From JADCGM01 sp943368345 (GTDB taxonomy: Bacteria > Pseudomonadota > Alphaproteobacteria > Sphingomonadales > Sphingomonadaceae), in contig CALRKY020000016.1 of the NCBI GenBank assembly GCA_943368345.1, forward strand, positions 10,767 through 74,766: a DNA stretch of 64,000 nucleotides, given 5' to 3'. Numbering within the stretch: the first letter of the stretch is position 1; each line of letters starts with the position of its first letter. The notes under the pieces are model-generated. The model did not search any database, was not told the DNA's origin, and was given only the letters and a program-made list of their open reading frames with translations. Below, piece after piece: positions 8,589-15,776 of the stretch. The position numbers were made by a program, and so were the translations under genes.

Positions 8589-9608
8589 CATCCGCCATTT
8601 TTTCCAGAGGTGGGGGATGAGCAGGTGGAGTGGCATCCGCAGCAGGTGCCCGCGAAGCCAGAACCCGCGCCGCAGCACCGGGCGGGTGGCATAGCCCCAG
8701 GCATCACGGGCCAGCAACCTCCGCTCAATCAGCGCATCAAACAGGTCGGGCGATCCTGCGAGAACCGGATCAACATTCGTTCCGAACAGGCGGTTGGCGG
8801 AACGCAAGGCGCGCGCCAATGGTGAGGCGAGCGTGTGCAGTGCAGCACGATGTGACAGCTCCCCCCAGAAATCGGGTGATCGGGAGAAATCGGTGATCAG
8901 ACAATGGATGTCCCACACATTCCGCACGCCACCGTCGAACTCGCCGTCGGCAAAGGCATGCGCGACGCTGTGCAGCAGCATGTCGGCCGGCGACAATATC
9001 GACAGGCCGCCGCCGATGTCGCGAGCAGCGGCGATCATCGCGCCTGCATCGGGGGTCAGCCGGGCGGTCAATGGCAGGATGGTGTGGTGGACATCGATCA
9101 ATGTCCCACGGTCAGCATGGGCGAGCGGTGGCAGCTCGTGCATCCACCGCCGGTAATAGGCATCGTCATAGGGGTCGGTCTTCAGCGATTCCCAACCAGC
9201 GGATTTCAGCAGAGTCTCGGCGGCATCGATCACCGCACGGGGCACCAGAATATCGAGGTCACCAACCGTGCGGCCCGCCGCGACGGGCAAAGCATCGGCT
9301 ACATAGGCGGCACCCTTCAGCAGAATGACCGGGCATCGGAGCGGGGCGAGGGCCTGCGCTGCCATACGGGCCTCCCACCGGGCCGTGCGCTGGCTGGCGG
9401 TGACGGCAACAGCATGATCATCGAAAATGGTGCGCACACGCTTCGGCAGGCGGTCGCTGACCCCGGATTCGTCGGCCCGTGCGGCCAGTTGCCCGAGCAG
9501 CGCCTCCGCCCGGGCGATACGGATCAGGGCAGTCCACTCCAGAGCGGATAGGCCGGGCAGCAGCGCAGGGTCGCGCAGGGCCTCAACGAGAAGGCGGGCA
9601 TCAACCAT
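8571..9608 (-). CDS. Nucleotidyltransferase-like protein (PF14907 type), last gene of the HprK-like operon
   Basis: A 345-residue cytoplasmic protein. VILLKG (about 94-99) followed by VGDLDILVPR (about 115-124) resembles the core of the nucleotidyltransferase fold seen in the family often found in sphingomonad peptide or polysaccharide clusters. The D-x-D pair in DLDI would bind metal. Later HHTILPL and a helical C-terminus follow. The gene starts eight bases before the HprK-like gene ends, so translation is coupled. The substrate is unknown; its place in the operon suggests transfer of a nucleotide group to the product handled by the PqqD-like and HprK-like partners, which is inference. Confidence 0.75.
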   Translation of the reverse strand: MVDARLLVEALRDPALLPGLSALEWTALIRIARAEALLGQLAARADESGVSDRLPKRVRTIFDDHAVAVTASQRTARWEARMAAQALAPLRCPVILLKGAAYVADALPVAAGRTVGDLDILVPRAVIDAAETLLKSAGWESLKTDPYDDAYYRRWMHELPPLAHADRGTLIDVHHTILPLTARLTPDAGAMIAAARDIGGGLSILSPADMLLHSVAHAFADGEFDGGVRNVWDIHCLITDFSRSPDFWGELSHRAALHTLASPLARALRSANRLFGTNVDPVLAGSPDLFDALIERRLLARDAWGYATRPVLRRGFWLRGHLLRMPLHLLIPHLWKKWRMSAQPT

Positions 9609-10479
9609 GCGCCCACAGTTCCTCGATCATACCGATGGCATCCTGGCTCGACCCATAACGCATCGCATAGGCCGGTACGTTGGCCAGCCGGACCAGCGCG
9701 TCAAATCCGCTTTCCCCCAAAGCCTTATAGTTGGTCGATGCCTGGGTCAGATGCGCGAAGGTTTCCGCCACGCCGAGCCGGTGCGCCTCCGGGGCTGCAC
9801 CGGCCTCGAAATGCGGCAGCAGGATGATGCGCGGTGGGGCCGGCTCGTCCATCCGGTCGATGGCATCCACCGGCGGCAACAGGTGGCGAATGCTACCCTT
9901 GATGGTCCCGTGAAACACCGGGCCGAAGCGGTCGGCGGGGGCGAGAGCCGCCAGCAGGTCCGCCGACTCGTTCTTGAGCGAAACCGGGCGCGGATGTGGG
10001 TGAAGCAGCCCGGTTGCCGGGTCGACAAGCGCGAATTCATCGCCGAACAACCGCCAGCCCGACCAGCCGAGCGTCGCGCTGAGTGTGCTTTTGCCCGCCC
10101 CGGAATTGCCGGTCATCAACATCGCCTGGCCGTCGCGTGCGACCGCGCCGGCGTGCAGCAGCAGATAGCGGTGCATCCCGACAGCGAGCTGCAAGTTCAT
10201 GCCCATTTCGAGCGCCAAAAGGCCATGTTCAACCGGCTGCGGGGCCATGCCCGGCAGTTCGATGTCGCACAGAAGTTCAAGCTTCGGGCGGACCCAGCGG
10301 CGGAGCAGGGAGGGGGGGGCGACCGCTACGGTATAGTCGGGGATATCGTCGGCCGCCGCGGCAGGATAATCGCGGTAGAGGGTCGCCACGGCATCGATGA
10401 CCGACCGGATCGGAGACCGAAGCTGAAAGCCGAACGGGCCGACCCGGACGACATGCTGGTGCCAATCGGCAATGCTCAT
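9601..10479 (-). CDS. HPr-kinase-like P-loop protein (HprK-related kinase A type)
   Basis: This 292-residue protein contains a C-terminal HprK-like nucleotide-binding domain. LLLHAGAVARDG precedes the P-loop GNSGAGKST (residues 124-132), and GDE at 146-148 may serve as a Walker-B-like element. True HprK works on the PTS protein HPr; no PTS gene is near, and the N-terminal half differs. The gene overlaps its PqqD-like neighbour by four bases and the nucleotidyltransferase-like gene by eight. HprK-related kinases paired with PqqD-like proteins have been annotated as an 'HPr-rel-A' system of unknown role. The phosphate acceptor here might be the Tat-exported product or the peptide held by the PqqD-like protein. 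Confidence 0.8.
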   Translation of the reverse strand: MSIADWHQHVVRVGPFGFQLRSPIRSVIDAVATLYRDYPAAAADDIPDYTVAVAPPSLLRRWVRPKLELLCDIELPGMAPQPVEHGLLALEMGMNLQLAVGMHRYLLLHAGAVARDGQAMLMTGNSGAGKSTLSATLGWSGWRLFGDEFALVDPATGLLHPHPRPVSLKNESADLLAALAPADRFGPVFHGTIKGSIRHLLPPVDAIDRMDEPAPPRIILLPHFEAGAAPEAHRLGVAETFAHLTQASTNYKALGESGFDALVRLANVPAYAMRYGSSQDAIGMIEELWAHG

Positions 10480-10763
10480 GCCGGGTCGATCAGGCCGAGG
10501 GTGGCGAGTTCGCCAAGGCGGGCCGTGACCACGCCGAGTACGTCGGCATCGTCTTCGATCTCCAGGTCATAGTCACGGACGAGGCGAGCCGCGATTTCAG
10601 CGGCGTCTGCTGGCGCAGAGCCGAGCGCGGTCAGGATCGCCATCATTTCGGCGGCGACGACATGCGTCTCCCCCGATGGACGGTGATAGAGCAGGAACAG
10701 TTCATCGGCGGAGTGGGCGACGATGTCGCGGGTCAGGGCCGACCGATAACGCAGCGTGGAGAT
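10476..10763 (-). CDS. PqqD-like small protein, non-standard start codon
   Basis: About 95 residues, found by reading the minus strand between the Tat gene and the HprK-like gene. The centre reads ELFLLYHRPSGETHVV and ends ARLGELATLGLID, the layout of PqqD-like winged-helix proteins that hold a peptide for modification enzymes. No ATG, GTG or TTG lies before the domain. A GGAG site directly after the upstream TAG is five bases from ATC 10763, so ATC is my best start; CTG 10754 is the alternative. It is in the same frame as the Tat gene, separated only by its TAG. The stop overlaps the ATG of the HprK-like gene. Confidence 0.75.
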   Translation of the reverse strand: MSTLRYRSALTRDIVAHSADELFLLYHRPSGETHVVAAEMMAILTALGSAPADAAEIAARLVRDYDLEIEDDADVLGVVTARLGELATLGLIDPA

Positions 10764-10772
10764 AGGCTCTCC

Positions 10773-11216
10773 CTATCTCCGGCCGACAACCGAGGCAAAG
10801 CAGCTGAAGCCGCTCGTGCCGCGCGTCAGTTTCTTGATATATTCGACATGGGCGTTGAACGCGCTGGAACTCACATAACTGTTGTTCTGGAGGTCCTTGA
10901 CGTTACCGTAATAGCGCATGTTGGTCGGGCGGGTCAGCGTCAGGATCGCCTCTCCCGGGTAGGACGACGCCGGCGGCGGGAATGATCCGCTGGTCCGCGA
11001 GGCAACCAACGTACCGTCAGCCTTGATCCACTTGGAGACGTTGGCGGTATCGGGAACCGGGATACTGCAGGTGAGCAGCGAGACTTTGGTCTGGCTCTGC
11101 GCGAACGCCGGTGACATTGTCGCGACTGCCGGAATCGCGATCGCCCCAAGGCGCAGCAAGCCGCGCCGCGTTGCAACGCCAGCTTCGATTGCCGGTTGCT
11201 CCGTCTGCTCGGTCAT
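10773..11216 (-). CDS. Tat-exported small protein, first gene of the HprK/PqqD-like operon
   Basis: A 147-residue protein with a twin-arginine signal: TRRGLLRLG at residues 16-24, a hydrophobic stretch, and an AFA|Q cleavage site near residue 39. The mature part of about 108 residues is polar, with two cysteines (about residues 50 and 138) that could form a disulfide. I recognise no enzyme domain. Tat export implies folding, and possibly modification, in the cytoplasm first. This fits the three downstream genes acting on it, but that is inference. It is divergent from phoR across a 120-base gap. Confidence 0.7.
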   Translation of the reverse strand: MTEQTEQPAIEAGVATRRGLLRLGAIAIPAVATMSPAFAQSQTKVSLLTCSIPVPDTANVSKWIKADGTLVASRTSGSFPPPASSYPGEAILTLTRPTNMRYYGNVKDLQNNSYVSSSAFNAHVEYIKKLTRGTSGFSCFASVVGRR

Positions 11217-11336
11217 CGTTCCAACATCCTTGCGTCTTATCGTGTGTCTATATTAGCGGCAGAAACCGAGCCTGCCCAGCGACAATGCCTAACCCGGATT
11301 GCAGTCCGGCGACAAGATCAACTGCAGGAGGCTGAA

Positions 11337-12437
11337 TTGGTACGTGGAGTCCGGGAAACCATCGCGCAGCTGTTTGGCACGGCAGCCGGAGACGTGCCTG
11401 CGGTTACCGATCAGGACATGCCGACCTTGCCGATTGGCCATATCTCCATAGAATTGCTGGCAGATCCGGCGTTGATCGTCAGCGCCGACCTGCGCGTTGT
11501 TGCCGCAAATGCCGCGGCGCATGACCTGATCGGGGTCCGGTCGATTGGCAGTGAGCTCGCTGTGGCAATTCGTCACCCCACCGTGATCGAGGCGGTGCGG
11601 ACAGCGGATCGCGGACGCCGGAGCATCGACCGGGAGGTGCCTGGGATCGGTCGCCCCGACGGTTTGTACCGCCTGCGCATTGTTGGAGACAGCGTCGGAA
11701 ATCTGCTGCTGCTGTTCAACGATATCAGCCAGCAACGCCTCGCCGAACGGATGCGGGCGGATTTTGTCGCCAATGCCAGTCACGAGCTTCGGACGCCGCT
11801 GGCCACCGTGCTTGGGTTTATCGAAACCCTGCAGGGAGCCGCCGCCGACGACGAACAGGCGCGGGACAGGTTCCTTGGGATCATGGGGGCGGAGGCGTCG
11901 CGGATGTCGCGCCTGATTGACGATCTGCTGTCGCTATCGCGGATCGAGCTCGACAAATACATCCGCCCGGTGACGGCGCTGGCGCTTCCCCCGCTGTTCG
12001 CCGATGTCGGCAAAACGCTGGCGATGCGGTTCGAATCGGACGAGCGGGTGTTTGTGGTTGAAGCTGCGGCTGATCTGCCGCGTGTGATCGGCGACCGCGA
12101 CCAGATTTTGCAGGTCCTGCACAACCTGCTGTCCAACGCGCTGAAATATGGCCGCAGCGGCACGCCGGTGCGGCTGACTGGCACGGTGACGGGGGAGCAT
12201 ATCCGTGTCGCGGTCAGCGATGAGGGCGACGGGATTGCGCCCGAGCATCTGCCAAGGCTGACCGAGCGGTTCTACCGGGTGGATACCGGGCGTTCACGTT
12301 CGATGGGCGGGACCGGGCTCGGCCTTGCCATCGTCAAGCATATTGTCGAGCGACATCGCGGCCAGCTCAGCATCGCCAGCGTTCAGGGCGAAGGAACGAC
12401 GGTGAGCTTCACCCTTCCGGTGCTGATGGAGGGGTAG
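11337..12437 (+). CDS. phoR: PhoR-type phosphate-regulon histidine kinase without evident membrane span
   Basis: TTG 11337 with AGGAGG five bases upstream gives 366 residues; an in-frame start at 11196 would overlap the divergent Tat gene. A PAS-like segment (about residues 35-125) leads to the HisKA box ASHELRTPLATVLGF, with the phosphorylated His near residue 147. The N box HNLLSNALKY and glycine boxes GDGIAPEHL and GTGLGLAIVKHIV follow. It should phosphorylate PhoB under phosphate limitation. Most PhoR proteins start with one or two membrane helices; none is visible here, so signalling may rely on contact with PhoU/Pst. Its last 29 bases are antisense to the aquaporin gene. Confidence 0.85.
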   Translation: MVRGVRETIAQLFGTAAGDVPAVTDQDMPTLPIGHISIELLADPALIVSADLRVVAANAAAHDLIGVRSIGSELAVAIRHPTVIEAVRTADRGRRSIDREVPGIGRPDGLYRLRIVGDSVGNLLLLFNDISQQRLAERMRADFVANASHELRTPLATVLGFIETLQGAAADDEQARDRFLGIMGAEASRMSRLIDDLLSLSRIELDKYIRPVTALALPPLFADVGKTLAMRFESDERVFVVEAAADLPRVIGDRDQILQVLHNLLSNALKYGRSGTPVRLTGTVTGEHIRVAVSDEGDGIAPEHLPRLTERFYRVDTGRSRSMGGTGLGLAIVKHIVERHRGQLSIASVQGEGTTVSFTLPVLMEG

Positions 12438-13080
12438 CGAACAGCCAGCGTCCCACCAGGGCGGCCACGAGCGCACCGGCCAATTGGGCGGCAATGAAGG
12501 CCGGAACACTCACGGGCGAGATGCCGGCAAAGCTGTCGCTGAAAGACCGGGCGACCGTGATCGCCGGATTGGCGAAGGAGGTCGACGAGGTGAACCAATA
12601 GGCGGCAGCGATATAGAGCGCGACCGAAGCCGGTACCCAGCCCGGACGGTGTCGAACGGTGCCGATGATGGTCAGCACCAGCCCGAATGTCGCAACGAAC
12701 TCTCCGGTCCATTGTCCGGTGCCGGTGCGGACGGTTGAGGCGGTCTGGAGGATCGGCAGGTCGAACATCGCGTGCGCCACCCAGACCCCGGCGCCACCCC
12801 CCGCCAACTGCACGACCGCAAAGAGTCCGGCATCCCGCCAAGTCAGATCACCGCGAATCGCTGCCACCATGCTCACAGCGGGGTTGAAGTGCGCGCCCGA
12901 GATTGGCCCGAGTATCGCAATCAGCACCGCCAGCATCGCCGCCGTCGCCAGCGTGTTGCCCAGCAGGGCAATCGCGACATTCCCGCCCGACAAGCGGTCA
13001 GCCATGATGCCCGAGCCGATCACGGTTGCGAACAACAATGCGGAGCCAAGCGCCTCGGCCCCAAGTCGACGAGAAAGCAT
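12409..13080 (-). CDS. aqpS: Aquaporin-family channel of the arsenic operon
   Basis: A 223-residue MIP-family channel with six membrane helices and both half-helix motifs, HFNPAVS near residue 63 and FANPAIT near residue 170. Position at the end of an arsR-arsN-like-arsC operon matches the AqpS type, which lets arsenite formed by ArsC flow out down its gradient in place of an ArsB/Acr3 pump. None of those pumps is in this window. The start at 13080 is chosen because it begins the first helix and overlaps the arsC stop (ATGA). An upstream extension has no membrane-protein character. The symbol is by context. Confidence 0.85.
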   Translation of the reverse strand: MLSRRLGAEALGSALLFATVIGSGIMADRLSGGNVAIALLGNTLATAAMLAVLIAILGPISGAHFNPAVSMVAAIRGDLTWRDAGLFAVVQLAGGGAGVWVAHAMFDLPILQTASTVRTGTGQWTGEFVATFGLVLTIIGTVRHRPGWVPASVALYIAAAYWFTSSTSFANPAITVARSFSDSFAGISPVSVPAFIAAQLAGALVAALVGRWLFATPPSAPEG

Positions 13081-13574
13081 CAGGCGGTCCCGATATCGCG
13101 CAATTTCGCCTGCAGGCTCAATTTGTCGATGCTGGCGAGCGGCAGGGCGCAGAATAGAGAAATGCGGTTGTTGAGCATCCGGTAGGCGTCGAAGAATGCG
13201 GCGTGGATTTCGGCGTCTGTACCTTCGACCGCTGCGGGATCGGGAATGCCCCAATGGGCCGACATCGGCTGACCCGGCCACACCGGGCAGACTTCACTTG
13301 CGGCGTTGTCGCAAACGGTGAAGACGAAATCGAGCTTTGGCGCACCGGGGGCCGCAAACTCTTCCCAGTTTTTGGACCGCGCAAAGTCGGTCTTGTGGTT
13401 CAGTGTCTGCAATACATGCAGCGCGACCGGATGGACGGCGCCCTTCGGTTGGCTGCCAGCGCTATGGGAGACGAAGCGGCCCTGACCAGCACGGGCCAGG
13501 ATTGCCTCGGCGAGGATCGACCGGGCGGAATTTCCGGTACACAGAAACAGGACCTGATAGGGGCTGTCGGTCAT
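13080..13574 (-). CDS. arsC: Arsenate reductase, low-molecular-weight phosphatase type
   Basis: This 164-residue protein has the LMW protein tyrosine phosphatase loop C-x5-R (LCTGNSARS, Cys12 to Arg18) and the later DP acid (GIPDPA). It reduces arsenate to arsenite. A further Cys pair (VFTVCDNAASEVC, about 90-98) could serve in the thiol relay. The LMW fold separates it from the glutaredoxin-type ArsC. It overlaps both neighbours by four bases, so arsR, the acetyltransferase, arsC and the channel are translationally coupled. Confidence 0.92.
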   Translation of the reverse strand: MTDSPYQVLFLCTGNSARSILAEAILARAGQGRFVSHSAGSQPKGAVHPVALHVLQTLNHKTDFARSKNWEEFAAPGAPKLDFVFTVCDNAASEVCPVWPGQPMSAHWGIPDPAAVEGTDAEIHAAFFDAYRMLNNRISLFCALPLASIDKLSLQAKLRDIGTA

Positions 13575-14092
13575 AAATCCTCCAGACTGCGTTGCATGTA
13601 GATATTGTCGAGGCGGCGGCCGAACTTGAAGCCGACACCGGCCAAGCGCCCGGCCTTGCGAAACCCGAGCGCGGTGTGGAGCGCCACCGAATGGGGGTCG
13701 GCAGCACCGGGTTCGGCACCCCCGATCACCGCAATCATCTCGCGAAAGCCGCAGGCAGCTGTTCGGGTCAGCAACGCCGCGAGCAGTGGTTTGCCCAGCC
13801 CTCTGCCGGTGCTGCGATGGTCGATGTAGATACTGTCTTCCGCGGTGTGGACATAGGCCGGGCGTGGGCGGATTTGGGTGGCATAGGCAAAACCGGCGAC
13901 ATGGCTTTCGAGCTCAATGATCAGGAACGGCCAGCCCGCAGCCTGGATATCGATGATCTTGGCCCGCATCGCTTCGGTGTCCGGCGGGACGGTGTCATAG
14001 CTCGCAACACCGGTAAGTACGTGGTGGGCGTAGATTGCCGCTACCGTCGCGCAATCATCGGGAACGGCGTCGCGGATGGTGGGCGTCGTCAT
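13571..14092 (-). CDS. arsN: GNAT acetyltransferase, ArsN/phosphinothricin-acetyltransferase-like
   Basis: A 173-residue GNAT protein in the phosphinothricin N-acetyltransferase group. Marks are IYAHHVLTG with a PPDTEAM segment near the start, the acetyl-CoA loop RSTGRGLGKPLL near residue 105, MIAVIGG, and the C-terminal HTALGFRKAGRLAGVGFKFG. Homologues inside ars operons (ArsN) acetylate arsinothricin, an organoarsenical antibiotic that mimics glutamate. Placement between arsR and arsC supports that reading. A plain phosphinothricin or methionine-sulfoximine acetyltransferase cannot be excluded. The start at 14092 overlaps the arsR stop. Confidence 0.75.
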   Translation of the reverse strand: MTTPTIRDAVPDDCATVAAIYAHHVLTGVASYDTVPPDTEAMRAKIIDIQAAGWPFLIIELESHVAGFAYATQIRPRPAYVHTAEDSIYIDHRSTGRGLGKPLLAALLTRTAACGFREMIAVIGGAEPGAADPHSVALHTALGFRKAGRLAGVGFKFGRRLDNIYMQRSLEDL

Positions 14093-14427
14093 TTGGCTGG
14101 GTCCGGAGACTTGGGCGCGATCTCCACGCCACAGATTTCCGGCCGCCCTTGGCAGCAATCCTCGGTCAGGAACGCCAGCAGGCGGCGCGTGCCGTCATAA
14201 TCTGCGGCATAGCGAATCGATCTGCCGTGCCGGGTCGAGCGGGCGAGGCCCGACCGTTCCAGAATCGCCAGATGGTGCGACATGGTTGGGGCTGAGGTTT
14301 CGGCGGTGGCGGCAATCTCGCCAGCGCTCAACCCTTCCGGGCCAGCCCGCACGAGCATCCGGAACACCGACAAACGGGTGTCCTGGGCAAGCGCTCCAAA
14401 TGCAGAAACGGCGGTTTCAGGAGTCAT
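14089..14427 (-). CDS. arsR: ArsR-type arsenic-responsive repressor
   Basis: A 112-residue winged-helix repressor with the ArsR helix-turn-helix (APTMSHHLAILERSGLA, about 46-62). The usual in-helix ELCVC metal site is missing. The C-terminus carries CCQGRPEIC (Cys91, 92 and 99), which resembles the displaced C-terminal arsenite site of ArsR proteins such as that of Acidithiobacillus ferrooxidans. It would repress the four-gene operon until arsenite binds. An AT-rich palindrome lies 20-30 bases upstream of its start. Confidence 0.9.
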   Translation of the reverse strand: MTPETAVSAFGALAQDTRLSVFRMLVRAGPEGLSAGEIAATAETSAPTMSHHLAILERSGLARSTRHGRSIRYAADYDGTRRLLAFLTEDCCQGRPEICGVEIAPKSPDPAK

Positions 14428-14447
14428 GGCAGCTCTTTGATTTGATG

Positions 14448-14457
14448 TTTATATAAA
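14448..14457. promoter_or_regulatory. Candidate ArsR operator
   Basis: TTTATATAAA is a perfect palindrome centred about 25 bases before the arsR start, in a short AT-rich stretch that also holds ATAT-CGAA-ATAT. An AT-rich dyad overlapping the promoter is typical of ArsR autorepression. The exact limits are uncertain. Confidence 0.45.
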
Positions 14458-14531
14458 TATCGAAATATAAAAAAAGAACAAGTCGCAAAAACCCATGCCC
14501 AGCCCTTGCGTTGAACGCCGGCTCAAGGCCG

Positions 14532-14560
14532 CTGTCACAGAACTGCAATCTGATCGTCAT
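14532..14560 (+). promoter_or_regulatory. Pho box (PhoB site), three 7-bp repeats
   Basis: CTGTCAC (14532-14538), CTGCAAT (14543-14549) and TCGTCAT (14554-14560) recur every 11 bases with 4-base A/T-rich spacers AGAA and CTGA. This is the layout of PhoB sites, in which one PhoB monomer binds each helical turn. The box lies about 100 bases before the pstS start and should activate the pst operon when phosphate is scarce. Confidence 0.82.
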
Positions 14561-14660
14561 AGAAGCTGCACGTCGGATCGGTACCGCGCTGTTGTCGGGA
14601 TTATTGGCGAGTCGGGCGGGTGCCCGTCACGGCCCCTGCACGGCACAAAGGAGAATGACC

Positions 14661-15695
14661 TTGCTGAAAAATATTTTGCTCGCAACCGCAGTTGCTGGCG
14701 CTGCCCTGACCTCTGCGGCTGTTGAGGCGCGGACCCAGATCCGCGTTGTCGGCTCCTCGACGGTCTATCCATTCACCACCGCGGTCGCTGAGCAGTTCCG
14801 CCAGCGCTATCCGAATTTCGGGGCACCGATCGTCGAATCGACCGGGACCGGTGGCGGCTTGAAGCTGTTCTGTGCTGGCATCGGTGCAGCCCACCCCGAC
14901 ATTGCCAACGCGTCACGCCGGATCAAGAAGTCCGAAGTTGATCAGTGCAAATCCAACGGTGTCACTAACATTATCGAGGTCCAAGTCGGGATCGACGGTA
15001 TCGCATTCGCTCACGCAAAAAACGCGGCTGACTTCGGCCTGACAACGGTCGATATCTATAAGGCTCTTGCGGCGAAGCCTTATGGTAAGCCGAATGCGGC
15101 TCGTACTTGGAAGGATGTTAACCCGAAACTGCCTGCTACCAAGATCGAAGTGCTTGGCCCACCGCCGACATCGGGGACCCGCGACGCCTTCAATGAATTG
15201 GTAATGATTGCTGGCTGTGAGGCAAACCCATCGATGCTTGCGCTGAAGAAGTCGGACAAAAAGAAATACGAGGAGACTTGCAGCAAGGTCCGTGAGGACG
15301 GTCCGTTTATCGAAGCCGGCGAGAACGACAATTTGATCGTTCAGAAGCTGGTTTCGAACCCGTCCGCGATCGGAATTTTCGGCTATTCCTATCTTGAGGA
15401 GAATGCCGATAAGGTCAAAGGCGTGGCGATCAACGGTGCCAAGCCGACCTATCAATCGATCTCGACCTACGCTTACCCGGCCTCGCGTCCGCTTTATATC
15501 TACGCCAAGGGCCAGCATGTCCGTGCGATCCGCGGTCTGCGCGAATTCCTGGTGGAATATTCGAAGGATTCGACCTGGGGTCCGAAGGGCTATCTTGCCA
15601 AGCGTGGCTTGGTCGCCGCTCCTGACGCAATCCGCGCCAAGAATGCGTCGAACGCCACGGCACTGACCGCGCTTGATCTGGCTTCGGTTAAATAA
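14661..15695 (+). CDS. pstS: Periplasmic phosphate-binding protein of the Pst transporter
   Basis: This 344-residue protein binds phosphate in the periplasm and delivers it to PstCAB. A signal peptide ends near VEA|RT, and the mature start RVVGSSTVYPFTTAVAEQF holds the phosphate-binding S-T residues. GTGGGLKLFCAG and TSGTRDAF are further ligand loops. TTG 14661 is preferred over ATG 14655 because AAGGAG lies seven bases before the TTG but only one base before the ATG. It is the first gene of the pst operon behind the Pho box. A strong hairpin separates it from pstC. Confidence 0.95.
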   Translation: MLKNILLATAVAGAALTSAAVEARTQIRVVGSSTVYPFTTAVAEQFRQRYPNFGAPIVESTGTGGGLKLFCAGIGAAHPDIANASRRIKKSEVDQCKSNGVTNIIEVQVGIDGIAFAHAKNAADFGLTTVDIYKALAAKPYGKPNAARTWKDVNPKLPATKIEVLGPPPTSGTRDAFNELVMIAGCEANPSMLALKKSDKKKYEETCSKVREDGPFIEAGENDNLIVQKLVSNPSAIGIFGYSYLEENADKVKGVAINGAKPTYQSISTYAYPASRPLYIYAKGQHVRAIRGLREFLVEYSKDSTWGPKGYLAKRGLVAAPDAIRAKNASNATALTALDLASVK

Positions 15696-15701
15696 TCTAG
15701 G

Positions 15702-15737
15702 CGGGGCGGTGGGTTTGGTCCCGCCGCCCCGTTTCAA
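15702..15737 (+). terminator. Hairpin between pstS and pstC (terminator/attenuator)
   Basis: CGGGGCGGTGGG (15702-15713) pairs with CCCGCCGCCCCG (15720-15731) over 12 base pairs with a 6-base loop, followed by TTTCAATTT. It would stop part of the transcription or protect the pstS message end, giving more binding protein than membrane subunits. Confidence 0.75.
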
Positions 15738-15776
15738 TTTGTTACTGTTTCCGGAACCGGGGGTTTAAAGGCAGTC

